Source: Anaerococcus vaginalis (GTDB lineage: Bacteria > Bacillota > Clostridia > Tissierellales > Peptoniphilaceae). From it: 64,000 bases of DNA. Shown here one piece after another: positions 18,007 through 28,060 of this stretch. How positions within the stretch are numbered: position 1 is the first letter of the stretch; each line of letters opens with the position of its first letter. The stretch covers positions 540,606 to 604,605 of the forward strand of contig NZ_HE978616.1 of the NCBI RefSeq assembly GCF_000307225.1, written 5' to 3'. The notes under the pieces are model-generated. The model was not told the origin of the DNA, did no database searches, and saw nothing but the letters and a program-made list of their open reading frames with translations. The position numbers and the translations under genes were made by a program.

Positions 18007-20499
18007 TTGAAAAAGAATAAAAAATTCGCTACTGCCTTAATTTTAGCTATGGGCTTGGGGGTTGTTAATCCCGTTTATAATTCTTACGCATCTAATAATG
18101 ATGAAAATATGGTAGAATATAGAGAAAATTCTACTGGCTGTGCTGATAATTTAAATGAAAAAAATCTTGAAAATGAACTTAGTAAAGCACAAAAAGAATT
18201 AGATCTTGCAAATGAAAATTTAAAAGCTAAAGAAAATGAAAAAATAGAACTTGATAAAAAAGTTTTATCTTTACAAAATGAACTTAATAAAGCCAATGAA
18301 AATAAGAAGAAAGCTGATAACGATTTTATTTCTGCTTACAAAAAACAAAGTGAGGCAAGTGACGACTATATAAATCTTAACGAAAAAAAGAATAAACAAG
18401 TTGAGGCTGACAAAAATTTAGCCAAAGCAAAAGAAGAACTTAATATTGCTAAAAATCAACAAGAAAAAGCAAAAGAGAATTTAATTTTAGCTCAAAAAAA
18501 TGCTGACGAAAAGAAAAAAGCCCTAGACTTGGCAAATAATAAGCTTGATGAGGCTAAGAAAAATGAGAAAGCTCAAGAAGATATTTATGAGAATCAAGCA
18601 AAGAAAAAAGCAAGCGATGCCTTGGCTGAAAAAAATAAGGCAAAAGATGCCCTAGACCAAGCGCAAAAAATTTCTGATGAATATTTGGAAAATGAAAAAG
18701 AAGATTTGACAGAAAAAAATCAAAATTATGATAATTTAAAATCAAAAGTTGATGATTCACGCAATTCTTTAAATTCTCAAAATGAAGATTTGGATAAGCT
18801 CTATGCGTCTATTAAAAATTATGAGAAAGACAAGACTGATATAAGCGATAAAAAGTCAGAACTTAAACAAAAATTGGAAAAAGCCCAAGACGATATTAAA
18901 TGGCTTCAGCCGAATAGTTATGGGTATCAGGAAAAACAAAATGAAATTAATGATTTAAATAAGCAAATAGAAGAAATTGATAAAATTTGCAAAAAAATTA
19001 CCGAAGATTACAAAAATTTATATAAAGAGGCTGAAAAAGAATTTGACATATTTAGAAATTACAATACTAATTTCAATGATCTCAAAGAAAATATCAAAGA
19101 AAAAAGCCAAGCAAATGCCAAAAATATTGTAATACAAGAAATTTTAGATGGAAAATTAAACAAGGATAATCTAAAAGAAAAAGCTGAAGCTGCAAAAAAT
19201 AAATTAGGTGACTTGCCTTTAGAAAGAAATGGCAAAATGTTCGATTACGAAAAGATTAATGATGAATTCCACAAGGCTTGGATGAAATTATCACATGCAA
19301 GTGAAGTTTTGGAAGGTCAAAAAAATATTGCTTATGATTCAAGTAGAGATGAGATTTTCAAAAAAGAAGCCAAAAAACTTATAAAACAATATTCCAAAGA
19401 ATTTGAAGATAATCTTGCAATATTAAAGGAAAAACTTCCCCTATTAAAGGAGAAAGCTGATATTTATTTAAAGTCTTTGGAAGAAGTTGAACAAGCAGAT
19501 GCTTATGCAAAAGCTTTAGAAGGTGCAAATGATTTGCTTGAACAAGTAGATAAAAATAAGAAAAATCTTGAAAATTTAACCGATTCTTTCAACCAAGCTA
19601 ATGACCAATACGAAAAAGCAAAAAAAGAATTAGAAGCTGCAAAAAATCTCCTAGATTCTAAGAAAAAAGAAATTGAAGCAAATGAAAATTTGATAGCAGA
19701 GGCAAACAAAGACCTAAACACAGCCAGCGAAAATTTGAATAAAACAAAAATCCAAAAAGATCAAGCTGACAAAAAGGTCAAAGAACTTGAAGATTTGATA
19801 AAAAATCTTACAAATAATTTGCCAGAAAAAATAGACGATGAAAAAATAAATGAAGCTAAGGAAAAATATAATAAAGCAAAAAACGAAGCTAAAAAAGCTC
19901 AAGAAATGCTTGAAAAAGCACAAAAAGAAGAAGATGAAATCAAAGCTAGACTTAATAAAGCACAAGATGAAAAAACACAATTGCAAAAAGATATAGACAA
20001 GGCAAAAGATGACCTTGATTTAGCAAAAGATAATCTTAAAAATAAAAAAGACGCCCTAAGCTTACAAAAAGAAAAAGAATCTATCCAAAAAGCAAAAGCG
20101 TCGCTTGAAAATTTATTAAAAACTAGCAAGAAAATAAATGATAAAAATTTAAATAAGGTGATTGAAGAAATAGAAAAAGCCCTTAAAGGCGAAAATCTAA
20201 CAATAAATGATATTCTTTCATTAAATAACAAATTAACCGATGCCCTAAATAATGTAAAATTAAAGCCAAACGATCAAACACATTCATCAAATAATGCTAG
20301 TGACAAGGAAAAAATAAAAATCGTTCGGACGAAAAAATAAAAAACAAGAAGATAAAAATAAAAACAAGAAGATAAAAATAAAAGAAAGATTCAAGGAATA
20401 ACCTCTCCAAAAACAGGAGTTGAAAGCCTATCCTTTGTTGGATCTTCCTTGGCACTTTCCCTATCAGCTCTTTTTGCTTTAAAAAAGAAAAGAAAATAA
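18007..20499 (+). CDS. secreted coiled-coil surface protein with SPKTG anchor, frameshifted tail
   Basis: A TTG start is chosen because GGAGG lies eight bases upstream (17994-17998). A signal peptide (charged KKNKK, then ALILAMGLGVVNP, cleavage after YASNN-type Ala) is followed by about 700 residues of K/E/A-rich heptad coiled coil, with a less regular middle near residues 400-460. The frame stops at 20340. After restoring single A bases in the A runs between about 20315 and 20390, it reads through two QEDKNK repeats into SPKTG, a hydrophobic helix and KKKRK, a sortase-type anchor ending at 20499. Total about 831 residues. The function is unknown. A Fur-like site suggests expression in low iron. 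It is convergent with a second giant coiled-coil gene. Confidence 0.8.
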
Positions 20500-20527
20500 A
20501 CTCACAAACTCTTTAATATTTTCTTAA

Positions 20528-20576
20528 AAAATGAGTATCTACCAAATTCTTAAAGACAAGGTTGATACTCATTTTT
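20528..20576 (+). terminator. terminator of the 18007 gene
   Basis: AAAATGAGTATC (20528-20539) pairs with GATACTCATTTT (20564-20575), ending in a T run on the plus strand. It lies 28 bases after the restored stop codon, which supports the restored gene end. Confidence 0.8.
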
Positions 20577-20648
20577 AAATATTTTAAATACTAAATTTTA
20601 TTTCTATACTAAGTAAAATTAAGTAAAGCTACATTCCTAAAAATGAAG

Positions 20649-21440
20649 TGTACCCATAAAACTGGACACAATATTTAATTAATTATTTGTAGTGGATGCT
20701 AACCTATATTTTGTAGGTGGCATCCATTTTGTTTTATTCTCAATTCTTTTGTTGTTGTAATAATGGATATATTTTTCTATTGCTTTCGAAAATTCTTCAA
20801 AAGAGCTATAGCTCTTTTCGTAACCATAATAAACTTCTTTCTTTAATCTTGAAAAAAATGTTTCAGTAATTGAGTTATCATAACAATTACCTTTTCTTGA
20901 CATTGATTGGACAATGCCATGTTTCCTGAGCTCACTTATATAATATTTATGTTGGTATTGCCAACCTTGATCTGAATATAATATTAAGTTATTTAGTTTT
21001 GGAAATTTGTTAAATGCTTTTATTAGCATATTAGATATTTGCTTTAAATTAGGACTTAAGGATAAATCATATGAGATTATCTCATTTGTATATATATCAA
21101 GTATTGGTGAAATGTAGCTTTTACCCTATGGAAAGTTAAATTGAGATACATCAGTAATCCATTTTTGTAACGGCTTATCGCCTTTAAAATTTCTGTCTAT
21201 TATATTTATCCTCTACTGAAAATTATTGTTATGAGATTTATGCTTTAATACCTCAATTCCATGTGTTTCTACTAAATTATTCCATCTTCTTATGTTGTTA
21301 CGGAAGTAATATTTGTTGATACCTCTAGGTACATCAGCCCATTTACCTTGTTTGTATAATTATATACAGTTATTTTTAAACTCATAACTCTATTTCATAA
21401 AAATACCCTCCTTACTGGTTTGTCCAGTAAAGAGGGTACA
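20649..21440 (-). mobile_element. decayed IS3-family insertion sequence
   Basis: Terminal inverted repeats of 20 bases (20649-20668 and 21421-21440; TGTACCC...ACTGGACA) bracket 792 bases. IS3 relatives are normally 1.2-1.5 kb, so a large part is deleted. The remaining transposase has stops. Inside the right end, a GG-TTTG-loop hairpin spans 21404-21438. It is inserted between the two convergent coiled-coil genes, downstream of both. Confidence 0.8.
20679..21340 (-). pseudogene. IS3-family transposase OrfB remnant
   Basis: The intact part (20679-21029, extendable upstream to about 21120) has the DDE integrase end: LILYSDQGWQYQHKYY, QSMSRKGNCYDNSITETFFSRLKKEVYYG and YIHYYNNKRI. Upstream fragments (KPLQKWITDVSQFNFP, SYISPILDIYTNEIISYDLS) are interrupted by stop codons near 21127 and 21215. 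The OrfA helix-turn-helix is mostly missing. It cannot encode an active transposase. Confidence 0.85.
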
Positions 21441-21572
21441 TATCACTATCAGGATTTAGGTTGATACATAAGATTTTAAATAGCCTATAATGATTTATTG
21501 GCAATTTTTGGAAAAAAGCTCCGATAAATTATGTTTTTTCAAAATTTGATACTGACTCTTTTCTATTTTATA

Positions 21573-24500
21573 TTATTTTTTTCTTTTGAAAAATAATATA
21601 AGTGCTGCTAGGGGTGCTAATATGCCTGCAACTATTTTAACATTTGGACTATTTTTATTTTCTGCTTTTTTATGACCTAAAGCTTTTGACTTTTTGCCTT
21701 TTTCTTTTTTCTTTTCTACAGAAAGATCCTTGTTTTCATTTGAAACTTTTGAATCAGACTCAGATTTAGAATTTGCTTTAGATTTTTCTGTGTCTTTTGT
21801 TTCTGCTTTAATTTTAGAACTTTTTTCTATATTTGCAGGATTTTTTCCATAAGCTATCCTTGGTTGTTCAGTAGCTGGATTAATTTGTATATTTCCAATA
21901 GTTTTTACACCATTAGTTCTTGTTCTTGGTGTTTTAGCTGTAGTTTGTTTTACATTATTTACTAGCTTATTTATTTTCGGACTTCCTTTTCCAGTATTTT
22001 CTATCTTATTTGTTTTTGGACTTCCTTTTCCAGCATTTTCTATCTTATTTGTTTTTGGACTTCCTTTTCCAGTATTTTCCGTTTTATTTGTTACTGAAGT
22101 TTCTTTGCTAGGATTTTCTGTTTTGCCTGTTTCTGAATTTCCTGAACTTAGATTTTCTGGCTTATTTGTTCCAGGTGTTTCTGTACTTGGATTTTCTGGC
22201 TTACTTGTTCCAGGTGTTTCTGTACTTGGATTTGCCGGATTATTTGTTCCAGGTGTTTCTGTACTTGGATTTGCTGGATTATTTGTTCCAGGTGTTTCTG
22301 TGCTTGGATTTTCTGGATTATTTGTTCCAGGTGTTTCTGTACTTGGATTTTCTGGCTTACTTGTTCCAGGTGTTTCTGTACTTGGATTTGCTGGATTATT
22401 TGTTCCAGGTGTTTCTGTACTTGGATTTTCTGGTTTACTTGTTCCAGGTGTTTCTGTACTTGGATTTTCTGGTTTATTTGTTCCAGGGGTTTCTGTACTT
22501 GGATTTTCTGGCTTATTTGTTCCAGGTGTTTCTGTACTTGGATTTTCTGGCTTATTTGTTCCAGGGGTTTCTGTACTTGGATTTTCTGGTTTATTTGTTC
22601 CAGGGGTTTCTGTGCTATTATTTCCTATATTTTTATTTTTATTTTTATTTCTTCCAAAGCTTTTTCAGCTTCCGCTCTTTTTTCTTCCGCTTCTTTTCTA
22701 GCTTTAACAGACTCAGCTAATTCTTTCTTAGTTTTTTCCAATTCTGCTTTTACTTTTGCCAATTCTTCTTTGCTTGCAGTATTTGAAGCTTCTAATTCTT
22801 TTACTCTTTCTTCTGCTTTTTCTTGAGCTTTTTTAGCAAGATTTTCTGCATCTTTTGCTTTTTCAGCCTCTATTTTTGCTGATTGAACAGCTTTTTGAGC
22901 TTCTTGTTTTGCTTTTGCTATTTCATTTCTAGCTTCTTCTTGAGCTTTTTCAGCTTTTTGCTCTGCTAATTTAGCCTTAGCTATAGCCGCTTCTTTTTCT
23001 GCTTCTGATTTTGTTTTATCTTCTAAGGCTTTTTTAGCTTCCGCTTTTGCTTGTGCTACTTCTGCTTGTGCTACTTGTAAAGCCTTCTCTGCTTTATTTG
23101 CTTTTTCTTTTGCTAATTGAGCTTCTTGTTGAGACTCTCTAGCTTTTTCTTTTGCTTTTTCAGCTAAATCTTGTGCTGTTTGAGCTTCATCTCTCGCTTT
23201 TTCTACTGCTTTTTGAGCTTCTGTTAGCTGGTTTTGAATTTCTGTCTTTTCTTTTTCTAATTTTTTAATATTTTCTTCTGCTTTTGAAAGACTAGCTTTT
23301 GCTTCTTGAGCTTCTTTTTCTGCTTTTTCTTTTGCCTTGTTCGCTTCTTCTAAGTCTGTTTTTGCTTGGGCTAATTCACTTGCTGTTGCACTACTTGATT
23401 CTTGTAGAGTTTTTAAGTTTTCTTCTGCAAGTTTTTGAGCTTCTTTTGCTTTTGCTTCTGCTTCTTGGGCTTTTTGGGCTGCGGCTTGGGCTTCTTTGAC
23501 AGATTTTTCTGCTTCTTCTTTTGCTTTGGCTATTTCTTCTTGAGCTTTTCTTTCAGTTTCTTCTGCCTTATCTAGAGCTGCTTTCTTTTCTTCTTCTGAT
23601 TTTGTTTTGTCTTTCTTTGCTTCTTCTGCTTCAGCTTTGGCTTTGTTTGCTTCTTCTTGAGCCGCTTTAGCTTTTGTGTTTGCTTCTTCTGCTGCGGCTT
23701 GGGCCTTGCTTGCTTTTTCATTTGCCTCTGCTGCCTCTTCTTGGGCTTTTTCTGCTGCTGTTTTTGCTTCTGCTAGCTGATTTTCAATTTCAGATTTTTC
23801 TTTTTCTAGTTTGCTGATTGCTTCTTTAGCTTGGACTAGGTTAGCTTGGGCTTGTTGAGCTTGTTTTTCAGCTTTTTCTTTGGCTTGATTAGCATTTTCT
23901 AGATCTGTTTTTGCTTTTGCTAGTTCTGTTACTGTTGCACTACTTGATTTTTTTAGATTTTCTAAGTTTTCTTCTGCAAGTTTTTGGGCTTCTTTTGCTT
24001 TTGATTCTGCTTCTTTTGCTGTTTGTGCTGCGGTTTGGGCTTCTTTTACAGATTTTTGAGCTTCTTCTTTAGCTTTTGCTATTTCTTCTTGAGCTTTTCT
24101 TTCTGCTTCTTCTGCCTTGGCTAGAGCTTTTGCTTTTTCTTCTTCTGATTTTGTTTTGTCTTTCTTTGCTTCTTCTGCTTCAGCTTTGGCTTGGTTTGCT
24201 TCTGCTTGAGCTTGTTGAGCTTTTTTATTTGCTTCTTCTGCTGATGTTTGAGCCTTACTTGCTTTTTCTTTTGCTTCTTGTGCTGCGGCTTGGGCTTTTT
24301 GAGCAGCTGCTTTTGCTTCTGTTAGCTGATTTTCAATTTCAGATTTTTCTTTTGTTAGATTTTCTTTTTCTTTTTTAAGCTTTTCTATATTTTCTTGGGC
24401 TTTTTCTAGGTTAGCTTGGGCTTGTTGAGCTTCTTTTTCTGCTTTTTCTTTGGCTTGATTAGCATTTTCTAGATCTGTTTTTGCTTTTGCTAGTTCTGTT

Positions 24501-27106
24501 GCTGTAGCACTGCTTGATTCTTGTAGAGTTTTTAAGTTTTCTTCTGCAAGTTTTTGAGCTTCTTTTGCTTTTGCTTCTGCTTCTTGTGCTGCTTCTGCTG
24601 CTTTTTTTGATGCTTGTATTGATTTTTCTGCTTCTTCTTTGGCTTTTGCTATTTCTTCTTTTGCCTTATTTTCTGCATCTTTTGCTTTTTTTAGGGCAAG
24701 TGCTTTTTCTATTTCTGATTTTGTTTTGTCTGCTTGAGCTGTTTTTGCTTCTTCTTTTGCTTTTTCCGCTTCAGCTTGGGCTTTTTGAGCAGCTATTTGA
24801 GCTTCTTGTTGTGATTTTTCTGCTTTTTCCGCTTTGGATTTTGCTTCTTCTGCTTCAGCATTTGCTTTATTTAATGATTCTTTAGCTTGTGCTAGTTCCT
24901 TTTGTAATTTTTCTTTTTCTTGACTTTCGTCTGCTTTTTCTTTTTCTAATTTTTTAATATTTTCTTCTGCTTTTGAAAGACTAGCTTTTGCTTCTTGGGC
25001 TTCTTTTTCTGCTTTTTCTTTTGCTTGGTTCGCTTTTTCTAAATCTGTTTTTGCTTTAGCTAATTCTGTTGCTGTTGCACTACTTGATTTTTTTAGATTT
25101 TCTAAATTTTCTTCTGCAAGTTTTTGGGCTTCTTTTGCTTTTGATTCTGCTTCTTTCGCTGTTTGTGCTGCTGTTTGTGCTTCTTTTACAGATTTTTGAG
25201 CTTCTTCTTTGGCTTTGGATATTTCTTCTTGTGCCTTTCTTTCTGCTTCTTCTGCCTTGGCTAGAGCTTTTGCTTTTTCTTCTTCTGATTTTGTTTTGTC
25301 TGCTTGAGCTGTTTTTGCTTCTTCTTTTGCTTTTTGAGCTTCTTCTTGAGCTTGTTGGGCTTTTGTGTTTGCTTCTTCTGCTGATGTTTGAGCCTTACTT
25401 GCTTTTTCTTTTGCTTCTTGTGCTGCGGCTTGGGCTTTTTGAGCAGCTGCTTTTGCTTCTGTTAGCTGATTTTCAATTTCAGATTTTTCTTTTGTTAAAT
25501 TTTCTTTTTCTTTTTTAAGATTTTCTATATTTTCATTTGCTTTTTCTAAATTAGCTTGGGCTTCTTGTGCTTGAGCCCTTGCATCTTTAGCTTCTTGTGC
25601 AACTTTTTCTTTTTCTTTGTTAGCTTGTTCAAGATCTATTTGAGCTTTTTTCAAATCTTTTTGTGCTTTTTCTTTTTCAGCTTGGCTTGCTTGATTTGAT
25701 TTTTCTAATTTTTGAACTTGTTCCTTAGCTGCTTGTTCACCTTTTTTAGCAAGTTTTTCTGCTTCTTCTGCCTTGGCTTTAGCATCATTAGCTGCTTCTA
25801 CCAATTCTTCCGCTTTTTTATTAGCTTCTGCTATCTTCAATTGAGCATTTATTTTAGCTGTATTCGCTTCTAATTTTGCTGCTTTTTCTTTAGCTTGGGC
25901 TTCTAATGCTTTTGCTTCTGCTTTTTGCTTTTCTTTTTCTGATAAGTTAGCATCATTTTTTGCTTTCTCAGCTTGTCTCTTTGCTTCTTCTGCTTCTTCT
26001 TGAGCAGCTTTTAGGCTTTTATTAGCTTCTTCCGCCTTCTTTTGGGCAGCAAGAGCCTCCTCTTTAGCTTTATCAGCCTCAGTCTTGCTTTGAGCTAGGG
26101 CATCTTTGGATTCTTGGGCAGATCTTTTAGCGTCAGCCAATTCACCCTGCAATCTTTTTATTTCTGCTTCTTTTTCGGCTAATTGTTTCTTTAATTCTTC
26201 AATTTCTTTTTTTAGCTTATCATACTGATTATCGTTATCATTAATAACTGTAACTAAATCTAAAATATCCACTATAATGCTAGATCCATCATTATAGATA
26301 ATTTTTATACTTTTACCATTACTAAAGTCTACATAATTAACGTGAGGATTTACCTCCTTAACATTTTGTTTTATCGCAGACTTATATCTATCAATATTAT
26401 TTATATCTTCCACAAAAGTTTTTGAAGGTTTGACAAAAGGATAACGGTCACGATCTTGTTTTTCTCTTAAAATATCCTTGAAATAAATATAATTTGAGCT
26501 ACCATCTCTATAAGTAATCTTAACCCTATCGCCATAACCACTCATTCTAACTTCATCATAGTGAGGGTTAAGTTTTTTGATTACAGAAATAATATAATTT
26601 TCTTCTTCACGACTTAAGCTACTAATATTATCAACTACAATCTTCTCCTTTGGTAGAATAGCAGGATATTTATCACTGTCATATTCTTCATCTGGAGTAG
26701 CTCCACTTGAAGAATCAGTTTGTATATTTTTATTTGATACTTTCCACTCGTTATTTATAAGAAATTCAACTTTATCTTTTTTTGATACTTTTGGCTGGAT
26801 ATATAAATATTTATCCTTATATCTACCCCAAACACTTCCTTCTTCGTATCCTTCTTTTATATACTTCCCATTTGCCTCTGTATAAGTAACTCCATTAATT
26901 TTTACACCTTTAATGCTTCTTAGTGTGCCCCTATTATACTTAAATTTAAACTTAGTATAATTATCCTTAGAGTTTCTTTCACTATAACTGTGAGCATAGC
27001 TAACAGAATAATTTTTCAAAACATTACTCTGCTCATTAATCAAACCACTAAAATTTATCACTAAAGCTAAGCTTGCAATACTTGCAATACTTTTAACACT
27101 TTTCAT
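21573..27106 (-). CDS. giant secreted coiled-coil surface protein, one frameshift
   Basis: Start at 27106, since GGGAGG lies inside a longer in-frame start. Order: signal peptide (ends near SYAHS); a domain with SIKGVKINGVTYTEANGKYI that loosely recalls hemoglobin-interacting (DUF1533-like) domains; two related modules with NPH and ITYRDGS / IIYNDGS; about 1,150 residues of A/E/K coiled coil in units of roughly 190 residues (marker SSSATATELAKAKTDLE recurs); then a stop at 22625. Restoring one A in the AAAAAT repeats (22630-22650) continues into 12 TETPGTNKPENPS repeats, three GKGSPKTNKIENT-type repeats, and a final hydrophobic helix with FKRKK. About 1,844 residues restored. No LPXTG-like motif precedes the last helix (it reads SPNVKIVAG). 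Probably an adhesin or host-binding fibre. Repeat collapse in the assembly is possible. Confidence 0.8.
21966..22092 (-). repeat. three tandem 42-base repeats in coding sequence
   Basis: Near-identical 42-base units encode the 14-residue repeat GKGSPKTNKIENT/A in the C-terminal stalk of the giant coiled-coil protein. The three units differ at only a few bases. Confidence 0.8.
22150..22617 (-). repeat. twelve tandem 39-base repeats in coding sequence
   Basis: About 12 units of 39 bases encode TETPGTNKPENPS, a proline-rich wall-spanning stalk. Variation is confined to a few positions (AAT CCA versus GCA or TCC, N versus S/P). Keeping the number in multiples of 39 preserves the frame, so copy number can vary without loss of the tail. 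Confidence 0.9.
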
Positions 27107-27138
27107 AATACCTCCCATAATATATGTTGTTTATTGCT

Positions 27139-27185
27139 ATCTTAATAAATATTTAACATAAAGTCAATGATAATGATTATCCGTA
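27139..27185 (-). promoter_or_regulatory. promoter and Fur-box-like site of giant coiled-coil gene
   Basis: On the minus strand, TTGACT (27167-27162) and TAAGAT (27144-27139) are 17 bases apart. A Fur-like GATAATCATTATCATTG runs from about 27182 down to 27166, touching the -35 element, where a bound repressor would block polymerase. Confidence 0.65.
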
Positions 27186-27479
27186 TTGTTTATGAAAAGG
27201 TATCTATATCCTTATAATAGATATATATTATATTCTTTATTATGATTTCTTATATCAAATCTTCTTTTTCTCATTGTCAAAATTATATTATCCTGTAAAT
27301 TTATAAAATAAGAAAAATTATTTATATTTACCTTTATTATGTTTTATCTTAATCCCCTTTTTAAAGCAATTAATCAAAAATTTATATAATTAAGTTAGTA
27401 TTAATTTTATGATAGATTTTAATAAAAATATCCTTTATTATTAAAAGTCCTATAAAGATAGGAATGATAAATTCATAAA

Positions 27480-27805
27480 TAGAACAAGCTGTCGACAAAT
27501 TTAAAACTTGACCCTTTCGAGCAGATAAACAAGTGTCGGTTTCGGTTGTTTATACCGATTTATCGTACGTAGTGAGCCGAGAAATCTCGTGAGATTTCTC
27601 CATGCATTCGTTTCACTAACACTAAAACATTTTTGCTTCGCAAACTTATTTGTGCTTATAAAAACTCATTTGCTTTGCAAATTTTTCTAGGCTTTCGCGC
27701 TAGTTTTCAGGATTTATAACCGATGGCAATGGTTATAAATCTGCTCTTAGTTTTATAGATAATTGTGTCAAATCAAGGCATAATCATCTAGTCGAGATAT
27801 TTTAT
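27480..27805. repeat. palindromic repeat interrupted by about 180 bases
   Basis: 27567-27622 closely matches the core of the element at 8640-8695 (CGTAGTGAG...GAGAAATCT..GAGAT..CTCCATGC.TTCGTTTCACT). The expected closing arm TAGTCGAGAT appears only at 27792-27801, so about 170-180 bases with its own small inverted repeats (ATTTATAACC/GGTTATAAAT) separate the arms. No gene is seen between 27186 and 27979. The rest is A+T rich. Confidence 0.6.
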
Positions 27806-27971
27806 AGTTTAATTTTATTTTTTTATATTTTAATCTTATATACTTGTACAAATTTATGAATCTTATTAGCAAGTTACAAAAGTATTATTTATTGGTACTT
27901 TTATTTGTATAATTTTGATTATTTTGTTTATATAAATATTTAAGTTTTTTAAAAACTGAAAATTATATAAA

Positions 27972-28013
27972 ATAAAAAATACCCTCCTTACTGCTTATCC
28001 AGTAAAGAGGGTA
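27972..28013 (-). terminator. terminator of htrA, similar to the IS right end
   Basis: TACCCTC...ACTG (27980 onward) pairs with CAGTAAAGAGGGTA ending at 28013, followed on the minus strand by a T run. The 34 bases are nearly identical to the hairpin at 21404-21438 in the IS remnant, so the terminator may derive from an IS end or vice versa. Confidence 0.75.
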
Positions 28014-28060
28014 AATAAATCACAATTGCATTACTTATTCAAAAAACTATTTTAAAATCT

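Noticed and set aside
22100..22620. Regular 39-base spacing considered as a CRISPR array
   Set aside because: Units are contiguous, without unique spacers, and lie in frame within a coding sequence. No cas genes are present.
22105..22720. Two long open frames on the plus strand made of VPGVSVLGFSGLF and FQVFLYLDFLAY repeats
   Set aside because: They are antisense shadows of the 39-base repeats in the stalk of the giant surface protein on the minus strand. No ribosome site or signal supports them.
23299..25518. Leucine-rich open frames on the plus strand
   Set aside because: They are the complement of the A/E/K coiled-coil coding repeats. The poly-Leu composition is the expected antisense of such sequence.
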